Of a DNA stretch of 53,973 nucleotides, positions 15,466-26,700 are shown in pieces. Source of the stretch: Deltaproteobacteria bacterium (GTDB lineage Bacteria; Desulfobacterota; Desulfarculia; Desulfarculales; Desulfarculaceae); assembly GCA_020444165.1 (NCBI GenBank), contig JAHLLK010000038.1, forward strand, positions 1 through 53,973. The letters are read 5' to 3'. Below the pieces are notes generated by a model that worked only from the letters and a program-made list of their open reading frames with translations, did no database searches and was not told the origin of the DNA. Position 1 is the first letter of the stretch. Each line of letters begins with the position of its first letter. The translations under genes were made by a program, and so were the position numbers.

Positions 15466-16383
15466 GTGGAGGTGAACAAACAGACTCCCACGCAACTGAG
15501 CCTCGGCGCCGTGGCCGTCATGGCGGGCCTGGCTCTCTTGTGGGGGGCCAACATGGCGGTGGTGAAGCTGGCGGCCGGCGAGCTGCCGCCGCTCTTGCAA
15601 GCCGGTCTGCGCTCCCTGGTGGGGGCGGCGTGTCTCTACGCCTGGATGCGTTTCCAGGGGGTGGCGGCATTCGAGGACCGGGTCACCGTGCTCCACGGCC
15701 TGGTGACCGGGCTGATGTTTGGGGCGGAGTTCGGCCTCTTGTACCCCGGCATGATCCTGACCTCAGCCTCCCGGAGCTACCTCCTGCTCTACACTTCGCC
15801 GTTCTTCGTGGCCGTGGGCGCCCACTACTGGCTGCCTGGCGACCGTCTCAACGCCTGGAAGGCCAGCGGCCTGGTGCTGGCCTTTGGCGGGCTCATGGTG
15901 CTGTTCAGTGAGAAGATGGGCAACTTCTCGCCGCAAGCGCTTTTGGGCGACCTGCTCTCCCTGGGCGCGGGCGCGCTGTGGGGGGCCACCACCCTGTACC
16001 TGAAGCGCTATCTGGTCTCCCGGGCCTTGCCGACGCAACTACTTTTCTACCAGCTTTTGTTCTCCGCCCTGCCGCTGTTGGCGGCCAGCCTCCTCCTGGA
16101 AGGCGGCCACCCGGTCAGCCTCACGGCCTACGGCTTGTTTTCCCTGTTCTATCAGGCGGTCATCGTGGCCTTCCTCAGCTACCTGGTCTGGTTCAAGATG
16201 ATCCATTTCTACCCGGTGAGCCTGGTGCAGGCCTTCACCTTCTTCAGCCCGGTGGCCGGGGTGTTCCTGAGCGGCCTCTGGCTCCTGGGCGAGCCGGTGG
16301 GCCTCCGGGTGTTTTTGTCCTTGGGTTTCATCAGCCTGGGGTTGGTCATGGTCAACCGTCCCCGCCGGCCGCTGCCGGCCTGA
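15466..16383 (+). CDS. EamA/DMT-family membrane transporter
   Basis: The 305-residue protein has about ten hydrophobic helices arranged as two EamA repeats. The first opens with LALLWGANMAVVKLAAGELPP, a typical first helix, and the second begins near DLLSLGAGALWGATTLYLKR. Members export amino acids, purines or other small metabolites by drug/metabolite-type transport; the substrate here is unknown. I start at GTG 15466 because AGGAGG ends five bases upstream; GTG 15472 is an alternative and would have an 11-base spacing. Confidence 0.88.
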   Translation: MEVNKQTPTQLSLGAVAVMAGLALLWGANMAVVKLAAGELPPLLQAGLRSLVGAACLYAWMRFQGVAAFEDRVTVLHGLVTGLMFGAEFGLLYPGMILTSASRSYLLLYTSPFFVAVGAHYWLPGDRLNAWKASGLVLAFGGLMVLFSEKMGNFSPQALLGDLLSLGAGALWGATTLYLKRYLVSRALPTQLLFYQLLFSALPLLAASLLLEGGHPVSLTAYGLFSLFYQAVIVAFLSYLVWFKMIHFYPVSLVQAFTFFSPVAGVFLSGLWLLGEPVGLRVFLSLGFISLGLVMVNRPRRPLPA

Positions 16384-16713
16384 ACGCCTGAGGCCTCGCT
16401 CTCCGCCTGGCCAGCAACTTCCCGCTTGTCCAAATAGCCAAACATTGTATGATGAATTTGGAGGCACGCCGCATCGGCAACTGGCGCGGTTCTCCCTGGT
16501 TCGAGGCCGATGCTCGGCGCCGGACGCACCGCGCATCACTCTCGGGCCGAGAGTTTCCGGCTGCCCCGCATCAGCCGAGCACCCAGGGCAAAATGGGGAA
16601 TTGCCCTCTTGCGACACCTTCCTGCTTGTTTCCCCGGTCCTGTCGCCGCTCCCGGCCGATCTTCAACTTCACAATCTTGTTTCGGACGTTCCAAGGGAAG
16701 GGAGACAAGCTGC
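16384..16713. other. Promoter and 5' leader of the tetraheme lipoprotein gene
   Basis: It contains a good promoter at 16426-16453 and about 250 bases of leader with several GC-rich inverted segments. I recognised no known riboswitch. Confidence 0.45.
16426..16453 (+). promoter_or_regulatory. Sigma-70-type promoter for the peroxidase-like gene
   Basis: TTGTCC, 16 bases, TATGAT, in an otherwise GC-rich region. Confidence 0.5.
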
Positions 16714-18687
16714 ATGGAATCATCGAACCTGAAAACTATCTCATTGGGAGCCGTCGCCCTGTTGCTCCTGGGTTGGGTTGGTTGCGGGCCGACCCATGAG
16801 CCGGCCGCGCCGGAGAAGACCCCGCAAACCCAGGCGGCCCCGGCGGTTGCGCCGGCCCCCGCCCCGCAACCCGCCAGCGAGCCCTGCCCGCCTCCCTTGC
16901 CCCCCGGCGCGAGCGTCTTGCAGCGGCAGGCCCGGGCCATTTTCGGCCTCCTGCCCGCCACCATGCCCGGGGCCGAAACGGACACCCCGGCCATGGCCGT
17001 CCTGGGCAAGGAGTTGTACTTTGACAAAGACCTCTCCATGAACCGGACCCAGAGCTGCAACGACTGCCACCAAGTGGACCTGAACCGGGCCGGGGTGGAC
17101 TATCGCTCCACCTCCCAGGGAGCCGAAGGCAAGCTGGGCGGCCGCAACGCGCCCACCGTGCTCAATGCCGGCTTCCAGATGGCCCAGTTCTGGGATGGCC
17201 GCGCCGTGGACCTGGCGGAACAGGCCACGGGACCTATGCTGAACCCGGTGGAAATGGGCATGCCCACCCTGGACATCCTGCTGCAGCGGATCAAGGCCAA
17301 GAACTCCTACCGCATAGCCTTTGCCCAGATTTTCGCGGGGCAGATCAACCCCATCACCAAGGCCAACCTGGCCCACGTGGTGGCCGCCTATGAGCGGACC
17401 CTCATCACCCACAGCCGCTTTGACGAATTCCTGGCCGGCAAGGCGGACGCCCTGACTCCCCGGGAGAAGCAGGGCTTGACCCTGTTCCTGGACCAGGGCT
17501 GCGTCCGCTGCCACAACAGCCCGGTGTTGGGCGGGCAACTCTATCAGAAGATCGGCTTGTTCCATCCCTATGCCGACAAAAAGGACCTGGGCCGCTACGA
17601 GGTGACCAAGAACCCGGCGGACAAGTACGTGTTCAAGGTGCCGATTTTGACCAACATCACCCTGACGCCTCCCTACTTCCATGACGGCAAGGTGGAGACC
17701 CTGGCCGAGGCGGTGGAGCTGATGGCCTGGTTGCAGTTGGACCAGAAGTGGGGCCGGGACGAGATTCTTCCCATGTTGGAGTTCCTGAACAGCCTGGCCG
17801 ACCGCGGCCGCACCACCGCCCTGGCCCCCACGCCGGGGAACGCGCCCGCGAGCTGGAACCCCCCGCAACCCCAGGACATCCCAGAGGGCAACCAGGCCGC
17901 CCGCCGGGGTTGGAAGCTGATCCGCGACACTCACGCCCTGTTGGGCCGCCCGGCGCACAAGAAGTTCGTGGGCAACAAGCTGGACTGCGCCCATTGCCAC
18001 CAGGCGGACGGCGCCAAGGCCTTTGGGCTTTCCTGGGTGGGCGTCACCCAGCGCTACCCCAAGTTCTCGGCCCGCATGGGCCGGGAGGGCAGCCTGGAGG
18101 AGCGCATCAACGGCTGCCTGGCGCGCAGCATGAACGGCCAGCCCCTGCCGCCCCAGGGCAAGGCCATGCAGGATATCGTGGCCTACTTCACCTACCTGAG
18201 CCAGGGCGTCACCGACAAGATGGCCGGCGCGGGCGCCCCGCCCCTGAACTATCCCAACCGCGAGGCCGAGCTGTCCGGAGGGCAGCGCGACTTTGCCATC
18301 TATTGCCAGGCCTGCCACGGCCGGGACGGCGCGGGCTATCAGGACAAGGCCGGGGTCGTCCTCACTCCGCCGCTATGGGGCAAGGGCAGCTTCAACAACG
18401 GAGCGGGCATGGACCGGCTCTTGACCGCCGCCGCCTTCGTGCGGGTCAACATGCCCTTGGGCGTGGTGTGGGATGATCCCTACCTCACCTCGGAGCAGGC
18501 CTATGACCTGACCGCCTACATGGTCAGCCAGCCGCGGCCCGAGATGGCCGGCCTGGACCGGGACTACCCGGACAAGACCAAGAAGCCGGTGGACGCGGCC
18601 TATCCCCCCTGGGCCGACGACTTCCCGGCTGCGCAGCACAAGTACGGTCCTTTCCAGCCCATGCTGCCCTCTGGCGGCGGCAACTAA
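16714..18687 (+). CDS. Tetraheme lipoprotein: cytochrome c peroxidase (MauG-like) fused to a TsdA-like diheme part
   Basis: The 657-residue precursor has a lipoprotein signal ending in GWVGC (Cys about 25) and a Pro/Ala-rich linker. Residues about 70-390 form a diheme cytochrome c peroxidase-type domain with CNDCH (115) and CVRCH (263), FDGKVETLAEAV-type segments and the usual calcium and heme-edge regions. Residues about 400-640 form a second diheme unit with CAHCH (425) and CQACH (531), whose spacing and GLSWVGVTQRYPKFSARMG-type sequence resemble thiosulfate dehydrogenase TsdA/SoxA-like cytochromes. The product is probably anchored on the periplasmic side and reduces peroxide, or oxidises a sulfur or other small donor, with electrons passed between the halves. 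The start ATG 16714 follows GGGAG. It has its own promoter and terminator. Confidence 0.87.
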   Translation: MESSNLKTISLGAVALLLLGWVGCGPTHEPAAPEKTPQTQAAPAVAPAPAPQPASEPCPPPLPPGASVLQRQARAIFGLLPATMPGAETDTPAMAVLGKELYFDKDLSMNRTQSCNDCHQVDLNRAGVDYRSTSQGAEGKLGGRNAPTVLNAGFQMAQFWDGRAVDLAEQATGPMLNPVEMGMPTLDILLQRIKAKNSYRIAFAQIFAGQINPITKANLAHVVAAYERTLITHSRFDEFLAGKADALTPREKQGLTLFLDQGCVRCHNSPVLGGQLYQKIGLFHPYADKKDLGRYEVTKNPADKYVFKVPILTNITLTPPYFHDGKVETLAEAVELMAWLQLDQKWGRDEILPMLEFLNSLADRGRTTALAPTPGNAPASWNPPQPQDIPEGNQAARRGWKLIRDTHALLGRPAHKKFVGNKLDCAHCHQADGAKAFGLSWVGVTQRYPKFSARMGREGSLEERINGCLARSMNGQPLPPQGKAMQDIVAYFTYLSQGVTDKMAGAGAPPLNYPNREAELSGGQRDFAIYCQACHGRDGAGYQDKAGVVLTPPLWGKGSFNNGAGMDRLLTAAAFVRVNMPLGVVWDDPYLTSEQAYDLTAYMVSQPRPEMAGLDRDYPDKTKKPVDAAYPPWADDFPAAQHKYGPFQPMLPSGGGN

Positions 18688-18707
18688 GCTCCTCTCCCCA
18701 ACGAAAA

Positions 18708-18743
18708 CCCCCCTCCCCCTGACGGGGGAGGGGGGGCTTTTTT
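18708..18743 (+). terminator. Strong terminator after the tetraheme gene
   Basis: CCCCCCTCCCCC pairs with GGGGGAGGGGGG across a 4-base loop and is followed by seven to eight T residues after GC. Confidence 0.9.
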
Positions 18744-18766
18744 CAAAGGCGCCGGCCCTGGCCGGC

Positions 18767-21451
18767 TCAGAACTGGGAGCTGTGGCCGGTCAACAGCCGC
18801 TTGCCCCGCGTGGCCCGGGAGCCCCCAGGCAACGCAGGCGCCCCGGCCAACCGGTCCCCCGCCCGGGAGCCTTCCACTATACGGTGCAGATCCTCCACCA
18901 TGGTGTGCATGGTCTGGGCCTGGGCCGCGAGCTCCTCGGCCGCGGCGGCCGACTCCTCGGCGTTGGCCGCCACCTGCTGGGTCACCGTGTCCATCTCGCC
19001 GGCGGCCTGGTTGATCTGCTCCAGACCCTGGGTCTGCTCCCGCGAGGCCGCGGCGATCTCCCCCACCAACTGGCCCACCTTGCCCGCGCTTTCGGCCACG
19101 GCGGCAAAGGCCTGGTCCGTGTTGCCCATCTGGCGGGAACCCTCGGTGATGTTGGCCAGGTTGCTGGCGATAAGCTCCGAGGTGTTCTTGGCCGCCTCCG
19201 CCGCCCGCATGGCCAGGTTGCGGACCTCCTCGGCCACCACTGCAAAGCCGGCCCCGGCTTCCCCGGCCCGGGCCGCCTCCACCGCGGCGTTCAAGGCCAG
19301 CAGGTTGGTCTGGAAAGCGATCTCGTCTATGGTCTTGACGATCTTGCCGGTCTCTTCACTGGTGGCGGTGATGCGGTCCATGGCCTGGCGCAGTTCCTGA
19401 ATGGAAAGGTTGGCGGCGCCCACGATCTGGCCGGCTTCCCGCATGAGGCCGTCGGCCTCTTGGGCGTTCTCCGCGTTGCCCTTGGTGTGGGCCGAGAGCT
19501 CCTCCAACGAGGCCGCGGTCTCCTCCAGGGAGGCGGCCTGCTGGGAAGCGCCGCCGGCCAGGGTCTGGCTGGCCCCGGATACCTGTCCGGCCGCCGCGGT
19601 GACCTGCCCGGCCGCATCGGTGAGGCCTTGCACCACCCGATTGATGGGGCGGGAGATGGAACGGCCCACCAACCAGGCCACCAGCACGATGGCCGCCAGG
19701 CCCACCAGCGCGATCATGCCCATGAGCCACTTCATCGCATGGACCGCGGCAAAGGCCTCGGCCTCGTCAATCTCGGCGATGAGGGCCCAAGTGAACCCGT
19801 TCAACTTGACGGGGGTGTAAGCGGACAAAACCGGGTTGCCGTTGTAGTCGGTGATGATCTGCTCGCCGGCGACTCCACTCAGGGCTTCCCGGGAAGCCAC
19901 GGTGTCCACGGAGCCCTGGCTGGGGTTGGCAAAGGAGGCCTTGACCGAGTGCCGCTCCGGGTCCAGGAAGGAGTCCGAGCGCATCAGCTTGTCCGGCCCC
20001 ACCAGATAGGTTTCTCCGGTCCGGCCCAGGCCGTTCCGTTCCTGCATGATGGCGTTTATCGCCTTCAGGGACAGCTGCAAAGCCACCACGCCCTCCACCT
20101 TGTCTCCTTGCAACAGCGGCTGAGCGATAAAGGCGGCGGGCTCGTTGTTGGAAGGGGCGTACGGCGCGAAGTCGGCCAGCCCGTATTGGCGGGTTTCCCG
20201 CGCTTGCCGGATAAGCCGGCCCAGGTTTGAATCCTTGAACTTGCCGTCGGCCAGGTTGGATTGGAAATCCGCCTCCTTGGCCACGCTGTAGTATACGTAG
20301 CCGTCCGGGTTGACGAGGAACAGGTCGTAGTAGCCGTACAATTCCACGTACTTCTTGAAGTATTCATTACCCTGGGCGTCCACTGGCGAGAAGGCCTCGG
20401 CCACGTCGATCTCGCTCAGCATGGCCCACTTGACCCCGCTGCCCAGATCCAGCATATCCCAATTGGACAACACCGGGTTGCCGTTGTAATCGGTGATCAC
20501 GTCTTCGCCCTCGTGGCCGGCCAGGGCCTGGCGTACGGCCTCGGTGTCCACCGTGGTATGGTTGGCAAAGGAAGCCTTCACGGAATGGCCTTCCTTGTCC
20601 AGAAAGGAGTCCGAGCGCATGAGCTTGTCCGGTCCCACCAGGTAGGATTCGCCAGTGCGGCCCATGCCTTGGCGCAACGCCATGATCCGGTTGATCTTGT
20701 CAATGGGGATCTGGAAGGCCACGTAGCCCCCCAGCTTGCCGCCGGCCTCCCGCAGTTGGGCCATCATGAAGCCGGCCGGCTTCCCGTTGGAGGGCGCGTA
20801 AGGGGCGAAATCCGCAAAGGAGAGGTCATCGGGCCCGGACTTCCCGGCCAGGGCGAAGGCGTGGCCCAAAGAGGAAGCGGCCAGGGGACCGGTGGCCAGG
20901 TTTTGCCCCAGGTCGGCCTCCCGGGCCACGGTGTAGACAATGGTGCCCGCCGGCGAGATCAGGAAAAGATCATACCAGCCATTGTCCTTTACCACGTCCT
21001 GCAGGCGGGGATCGATGGCGCTAACCGCCTCGCGCCAGGGGGCGGCGTCGACCCGGTCACCTCCGGCGGTGAAGGCCGTTTCCAGGGCCGCCAGGGCTTC
21101 CCGCACAAAGGCATCATCCTTGATGATATGGAGCTGGGCGCGCAAGGTGGCGAAGTAGGCCAGGAGTTCGGCCTTCTTGATCTCCTGGATGGCCTCCAGC
21201 TTGGCAAAGGCCTCGCGGCGCAGGGTGTGCACGGTGGCCACCAACACGCCCATGTCCCCCTGACGCTCGCGGAAGAATGTTTCAACTTGGGCCTTTTTGA
21301 CCTCGCGCAGCCCCATCAGTTGGTTGAAAGACGCCTCGCTAAGGGACTCGCTGGACTTCGCCAGGGACAGCCAGGCCACCACTGCGAAAGGGATCACCCC
21401 GATGGCAAGAAAGTAGATCAAAAGCTTGTTGGACAACTTCATTTGACGCAT
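18767..21451 (-). CDS. Methyl-accepting chemotaxis protein with duplicated Cache sensor
   Basis: The 894-residue receptor has TM1 at about 10-29, a very large periplasmic part, TM2 at about 575-597 ([19 protein letters not shown]), an abbreviated HAMP-like stretch ([13 protein letters not shown]), and the cytoplasmic signalling rod. The rod has methylation regions such as [12 protein letters not shown] and the conserved tip [20 protein letters not shown] followed by EVRNLA. The periplasmic part is an internal duplication: [12 protein letters not shown] / [12 protein letters not shown], then [11 protein letters not shown], then [20 protein letters not shown] / [20 protein letters not shown], then [11 protein letters not shown]. 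It senses an external ligand and signals to CheA/CheW. AGGAGG precedes ATG 21451. No che genes are adjacent. Confidence 0.93.
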   Translation of the reverse strand: MRQMKLSNKLLIYFLAIGVIPFAVVAWLSLAKSSESLSEASFNQLMGLREVKKAQVETFFRERQGDMGVLVATVHTLRREAFAKLEAIQEIKKAELLAYFATLRAQLHIIKDDAFVREALAALETAFTAGGDRVDAAPWREAVSAIDPRLQDVVKDNGWYDLFLISPAGTIVYTVAREADLGQNLATGPLAASSLGHAFALAGKSGPDDLSFADFAPYAPSNGKPAGFMMAQLREAGGKLGGYVAFQIPIDKINRIMALRQGMGRTGESYLVGPDKLMRSDSFLDKEGHSVKASFANHTTVDTEAVRQALAGHEGEDVITDYNGNPVLSNWDMLDLGSGVKWAMLSEIDVAEAFSPVDAQGNEYFKKYVELYGYYDLFLVNPDGYVYYSVAKEADFQSNLADGKFKDSNLGRLIRQARETRQYGLADFAPYAPSNNEPAAFIAQPLLQGDKVEGVVALQLSLKAINAIMQERNGLGRTGETYLVGPDKLMRSDSFLDPERHSVKASFANPSQGSVDTVASREALSGVAGEQIITDYNGNPVLSAYTPVKLNGFTWALIAEIDEAEAFAAVHAMKWLMGMIALVGLAAIVLVAWLVGRSISRPINRVVQGLTDAAGQVTAAAGQVSGASQTLAGGASQQAASLEETAASLEELSAHTKGNAENAQEADGLMREAGQIVGAANLSIQELRQAMDRITATSEETGKIVKTIDEIAFQTNLLALNAAVEAARAGEAGAGFAVVAEEVRNLAMRAAEAAKNTSELIASNLANITEGSRQMGNTDQAFAAVAESAGKVGQLVGEIAAASREQTQGLEQINQAAGEMDTVTQQVAANAEESAAAAEELAAQAQTMHTMVEDLHRIVEGSRAGDRLAGAPALPGGSRATRGKRLLTGHSSQF

Positions 21452-22274
21452 GGTTGCTCTCCTCCTGGGTCCTGGCCGCCGGAACGGCGCCTGGGTTGGG
21501 CGCCCGCCGGCTGTTGATCAACAGGGCAGGTTTTCGCTTGGCGTTTTGGGGCCTCCTTTCCATTTCTCGTTTCCGTGGGGCAGCGGGTGCTCGCCGGGGG
21601 AGGGCAGACCGCTGGAAACCGGGCCGGCAGGGCGGTCCGCCCGGGAAAAGGCCTGGGTTTGGCGCCCGGGCTTAAAAACCCGGGCGATGGCGGGTTGCTT
21701 GGGGAGCAGGAAGGAGTGGCCGCTGCAATGGCCGGCCAAAATATAAGGCCGTATCATGTTGGGTAACCTGCCCTGATGGGACGGAGCGGGCAACCCAAGG
21801 AAAGCATTTTAAGTGCCAATTAACTATAACCCGACTCCGAAATACCAAGCCATGGGGATATATTTGATATATTTGTTAAAAATTTCGATGATAGGGAAGT
21901 TTTTTGGTAGTGTATATTTTTGGCTAATAGGTTCCCATTCCATTTTGCGGGACGCCGCGTCCAAATTTTTGGGATGGAGTCTGGAAAAAGGGAACCCCTG
22001 CTTGGCTGGGAGCAGGCCGGGACGCGCCTCCTGGGGCCGGCTCCCGCGTTGTCGCGCCCTCTTGGCCTCCCTCCTTTCCGTTCCAATATTTCCCACCAAA
22101 TTACCGTGAGTTGTGGTAATTCGCCGGCTTGCGGGGGATTGACTCGCCGCGGCCATCGGGGTTAGGGTGACTCCATTGCCCGCGAGAGGCCGGGCGCGAA
22201 CCCGGGGGGCGGTCCCCAAGAGGGCGCCGGAACGCCCGGCCGGCCGGCCGGGCAGGGGAGCGGATATTTTCACG
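21452..22274. other. Gene-free 0.8-kb region with an AT-rich core
   Basis: I see no supportable gene. The stretch 21800-21960 is distinctly AT-rich compared with its surroundings and would be a natural place for promoters. An inverted repeat ATTACC-N9-GGTAAT lies at 22100-22120 and might be an operator. Frames running through 22167 could extend the next gene but lack a ribosome site. Confidence 0.4.
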
Positions 22275-22736
22275 GTGAGCCACGCCAGGGCGGCAAGGCA
22301 GCGGTGGTGGGCGCCCTTCTGGGCCAGGCTCCGCCACCAGGTGGGGGGAGCGGCCCTCGGGGTCCCCGCGTTCTTGCTCCTGGTCCCGGCCGCCCTGCCC
22401 CTGACCGCCGGCGGCGGGATCGCGCCGGAATTTCCGCTCCGGGTCCCCTGCTTGTTTCACTGGGCCTCGGGGCTGCCCTGTCCCTTTTGCGGCATGACCC
22501 GGGCCTTTGCCAACCTGGCCCAGGGTCGGGTGGCCGCGGCCTGGGCTTTCAGCCCGGCCGGCTGCCTGCTCTACGGCCTTTTGGCCGTATATCTGGCCGC
22601 GGTGCTGGGGCACCTCGTCACCGGCCGGCGGGTATGGCCCCAGGGGCGGGGGCGCTGGGCGGCCTGGTCCCTTTTCATCATCATCCTGGCGGGCTGGCTG
22701 GGCAAGCTGGCCCGGGGGAGCCTGGGCGCGCCTTGA
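22275..22736 (+). CDS. DUF2752-family small membrane protein
   Basis: The protein has about 153 residues. The diagnostic segment is CPFCGMTRAFANLAQG, preceded by CLFHWASGLP, as in DUF2752 proteins. Hydrophobic helices lie on both sides (ALGVPAFLLLVPAALPL; LLYGLLAVYLAAVLGHL; WSLFIIILAGWLGKL). The function is unknown; the cysteine pair may bind metal or take part in redox. I start at GTG 22275; the frame is open back to GTG 22167 and the true start is uncertain, since neither has a strong ribosome site. It is followed after 43 bases by a GYF_2 membrane protein and probably forms an operon with it. Confidence 0.7.
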   Translation: MSHARAARQRWWAPFWARLRHQVGGAALGVPAFLLLVPAALPLTAGGGIAPEFPLRVPCLFHWASGLPCPFCGMTRAFANLAQGRVAAAWAFSPAGCLLYGLLAVYLAAVLGHLVTGRRVWPQGRGRWAAWSLFIIILAGWLGKLARGSLGAP

Positions 22737-22779
22737 CCAGGGGCAGGGGGGCCGCCGCCTCAATTCACCAGGGGGGAAC

Positions 22780-23658
22780 ATGCCGGAACCTACGGACACG
22801 CAATGGTATTGTCTGCTGGCGCGAGGGCAGATCGGGCCCCTCACCCCCGGGGAGATGGCGGCCCTGATCCGCTCCGGCGAGGTCGGCTCCGCCACCCTGG
22901 TCTGGCGGGAGGGGCTGGCCGACTGGCTGCCGGCCGAGCGAACCGAATTGCGGGCCCGGTTTTCCCGCCGCGTGGCCGCCGCGGTTCCGCCCCCGCCCGC
23001 GGCCGCCGCGTCGGCCAGGGGGGCCGGCTCGGGTTACGAGAGTGGTCCCACCGCGTCCGGGTCCTGGTCCTCGGCCGCGGCGGCCACCGGCCGCCCGGCT
23101 CTCCTCGGCCCCTGCTTCGGCGAGGCCTGGCGCCTGTTCAAACAATATCCCGGGGCTTTCATCCTGGGGAACCTGGTTTTCCTGCTCATCAACTCGGTGG
23201 CTTTCGGCCTGTTGCTCGGCAACTGGCAGGCCGGGGTGGCTATCATGCTGCACAAGGCCCGGGCGGGCGAAACCGTGGTGTGGGGAGACATTTTCCAGGG
23301 TTTCGATCGCTTTGGGCCGGTGTTCGGCGCGGGGCTGATCTTCAGCCTGGCCGTGGCGGCGGGCGCCTTCTTCTGCGTGGTTCCGGCCTTTTTCGTGGGG
23401 GGTTACCTGCTTTACCTGGTGCCCTTGGTGGCCATCCGGGGAGTTTCCGTCGGCGAGGCCATTACCCTTTCGGGCCAAATGGTCAGGGGCTATCTCTGGA
23501 ATCACGCATTTTTCTTTTTCATGATCTGTCTCTTGGGTTTTGCAGGCGTGCTGTTGTGCTATGTAGGTTTGATCATCACGCTCCCGTTGTATTACCTGGC
23601 CCTGGCCGCGGCCTTTGAACACAATTTCGGCCAGCCGGCCCGGGACCCGGAGGTTTGA
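22780..23658 (+). CDS. GYF_2-domain membrane protein
   Basis: The 292-residue protein opens with a GYF_2 (DUF4339) domain at about residues 8-58: WYCLLARGQIGPLTPGEMAALIRSGEV... ATLVWREGLADWLP. A Pro/Ala-rich linker leads to a membrane region with about four to five helices (from about residue 125: AFILGNLVFLLINSVAFGLLLG, then VFGAGLIFSLAVAAGAFFCVVPAFF, then a C-terminal pair). GYF_2 domains are thought to bind Pro-rich or partner proteins at the membrane. The ATG follows GGGGGG. It sits between the DUF2752 gene and srfB (79 bases) and may belong to either unit. Confidence 0.8.
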   Translation: MPEPTDTQWYCLLARGQIGPLTPGEMAALIRSGEVGSATLVWREGLADWLPAERTELRARFSRRVAAAVPPPPAAAASARGAGSGYESGPTASGSWSSAAAATGRPALLGPCFGEAWRLFKQYPGAFILGNLVFLLINSVAFGLLLGNWQAGVAIMLHKARAGETVVWGDIFQGFDRFGPVFGAGLIFSLAVAAGAFFCVVPAFFVGGYLLYLVPLVAIRGVSVGEAITLSGQMVRGYLWNHAFFFFMICLLGFAGVLLCYVGLIITLPLYYLALAAAFEHNFGQPARDPEV

Positions 23659-23737
23659 GCGCCCCGGGAAAGCGGCGCGGCGCCGGCGGGATGGCGTGGT
23701 CTCTATCTGGCCCAGGGGGAACGCGGAAGAGGTGCCT

Positions 23738-26700
23738 ATGCGTAACGTGCCGGAATATCGCTCGTTGGTCAGCCTGATCCCGGGCGGGGTGGTGCAGTTC
23801 CTGGACTTCGGCCTGAACCTCGACGCCTATCGCAGGCTGAAGCTCTATTTCCGGGAAGAGCCCCGCCCCGCGGCCGAGGTCACCCCCGAGGGGCTGCCCT
23901 TTGTGCTGCACTGCCTGGAGGAGGACCCGGAGGCGGGCCGCCTGGTGGACCGCCTCACCCGGGAGCCCGGCCAGGAGCAATATGAAATCTCGGGCCAACA
24001 GGCCGTGGAGCCTTATCTCGACCGCTGGGCGCCCCTGCCCATCCTGCGCCTGCAGGCCGACCGCTGGCCCGGGGACGACCGGCCCAAATTCGAGCGGGGC
24101 CCGGCCAACTGGGCCCGGGCCATGCTCCTGGCCGACGACGACCCCGCCAGCGGCTACACCCACCGCCTGGTCCTGGCCTTTGACACCCTGGTGGAGGAGC
24201 GCCCGGAGAACCGGGAGCCCTATTTCGCGCTGTCGGGCGAAGACGTGGTGGCCAACGCCCAGTTCGCCCTGGCCCATCTGGAGCGCGACAACTCCTGGTT
24301 CCTCAATCAGGGCTGGGTGGACCAGTGGCTGAAGGACCTGTTCACCTCGCACCAGATGGTCAAGCGCCGCCACCGCCCCTTCAGCCCCGGCGAGTGGCCC
24401 TGGGTGCTGTATCACTTGGCCAACTACCTAACCTTCCTGCAGATTCTCTTTGGCTTCGCCGGGCGCCCCGGCGAGGAGATCAAGCCGGTCCTGCCCACCT
24501 TCAAGGTCACCGACCCCTCCCAGGCCACCCCGGTGGAGGTGGACCTGGTGCTGGACCTGGGCAACTCCAGGACCTGCGGCATTTTGGTGGAGACCCGGGC
24601 CGAGGCCCTCACCAACCTGAACGACAGCTATCTCTTGCAGATCCGGGACCTCAGCCGGCCCCTCCAGGTGTACGAGGAGCCCTTTGAGACCCGGGTAGAG
24701 TTCTCCGAGGCCACCTTTGGCAACGAGCGGCTCAGCCGCCGCTCGGGCCGGGCCAGCGAGGCCTTCACCTGGCCCTCGGTGGTGCGGGTGGGCCCGGAGG
24801 CGGTGCGCCTGGCCAGCCAGTCCACCGGAGCCGAGGGGCACACCGGCATGTCCAGCCCCAAGCGCTATCTCTGGGACCAGCGGGAGCGCCGCCAGCAGTG
24901 GCGCTACAACGGGGTCTCGGCCGAAGGCTTGCGGGAGCCGCCGGTCACCCGGGGAGCCTTTCTGCAATACATCAACAAGGAGGGCACCCCCCTGGACGCC
25001 TTCCGCCAGGAAGCCGGCGAGATCGGTGACGATCCCTATCTGAAGCGCCAGAGCGAGCAGGTGGCCTTTGAGGCCCGCTTCACCCGCAGTTCCCTGATGA
25101 TGTTCCTCCTGAGCGAGATCATCATGCACGCCCTGGTGAACATCAACTCCCCGGCCCAGCGGGGCAGCCGCGAGCACTCCGACCTGCCGCGGCGCCTGCG
25201 CCGGATCATCCTCACCGTGCCCACGGCCATGCCCCTGGCCGAACAACGCATCTTCCGGCGCTGGGCCCGCTGGGCCGTGAACATGGTGTGGCGCTCCCTG
25301 GGCTGGGAGGCGTGGCTGGTGGACCGGCGGCGGCCGGGCAGCGGGCCGCCGCCCAGACAGGACTACCGCCTGAGCCCGGAGATCCGCTGCCGCTGGGACG
25401 AGGCCACCTGCACCCAGATGGTCTTCCTCTACAACGAGTTGGCCGAGAAGTACCAGGGGGACGGCCAGGCCTTCTTCCGGCTGCTGGGCCGGCCGCGGGC
25501 CGCCACCGGCGGCCGCCCCAGCCTCAGGGTGGCCAGCCTGGACGTGGGCGGCGGCACCATGGACCTGGCCATCACCACCTTCGAGGCCGAGGGCGACGGC
25601 TCCATGGCCGCCCGTCTGGTGCCCCACCAGGAGTTCCGCGAGGGCTGCAACATCGCCGGTGACGACGTGTTGGCCGCGGTGGTGGAGGACCACGTGCTGC
25701 GCGATCTCAAGACCGCGCTCAAAAAGGCCGGGGCGGCCGAACCCCGCAAGCTGTTGTCCGATCTGTTCGCCGGCGACCGGCCGCGCATGACCCGCCAGGA
25801 CCGCAACCTTCGGGGCCAGGTGGCCCGCCAGGTGCTGTTGCCCCTGGCCCTGGGGCTCTTGGCCGGTTACGAGAACACCGACCTGCCCCGGGGCAACGCC
25901 GTGTTGGGGGGCAAGGTGGCCGGCTTCTTCGCCCAGGGCCAGACCCCGCCCCCGGAGGTGCTCCGCTATGTGGAAAACGCGGCCCGGGAGGCCGGAGCCC
26001 GGGATTTCTCCCTGTTGGACGCCCCGGTGCGGGTGCACGCCTCCGAGCTGGACGCCACCATCCGCCGGGTCTTGGGCAACGCCTTGGCCGATCTGGCTGA
26101 GTTGGTGCACCTGTACAACTGCGACCTCCTGCTCCTGACCGGGCGGCCCTCGCGCTGGCCCGCGGTGGGCGCGGCGTTGTTGGCCAAGCTGCCCGTGGCT
26201 CCCCACCGGGTCTTGCCCATGCACCGTTTGCAGGTGGGCGGCTGGTATCCCTATGCCGACGCCTTGGGACGCATCCGCGACCCCAAGACCACGGTGGTGG
26301 TGGGGGCCATCCTCTCGGCCCTGGCCGAGGGGCATTTGGAGGGCTTTTCCTTTGACACCAACCGCCTGGGTTTGAAGCCCACCGCCCGCCACCTGGGGGA
26401 AATGGACTTGGACGGGCGCATTCCCCACTCCAAGGTCTGGTTCCAGGTGGACCCGGACAACCCGGCCGAGCTGGACCAGATCCGCTCCCACGAGGTGAGC
26501 TTCGCCAGCCCCCTGGCCATCGGCTTCCGCCAACTGGCCGTGGAGCGCTGGACCACCAAGCGCTACTACCTCCTGGATTTCGCGGGCCCCCAGGCCGTGG
26601 CCAACGCCGCCAACCGGCTGCCCTACCGCATCACCCTCAACCACAGCTACCGGGCGGACAACAAGAACCCCACCGAGGTGCGGGATGAGGGCGTGCTGGC

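Noticed and set aside
16741..18318. A 525-codon antisense frame in the tetraheme gene
   Set aside because: Its composition is typical of shadows, and four CXXCH motifs support the plus strand.
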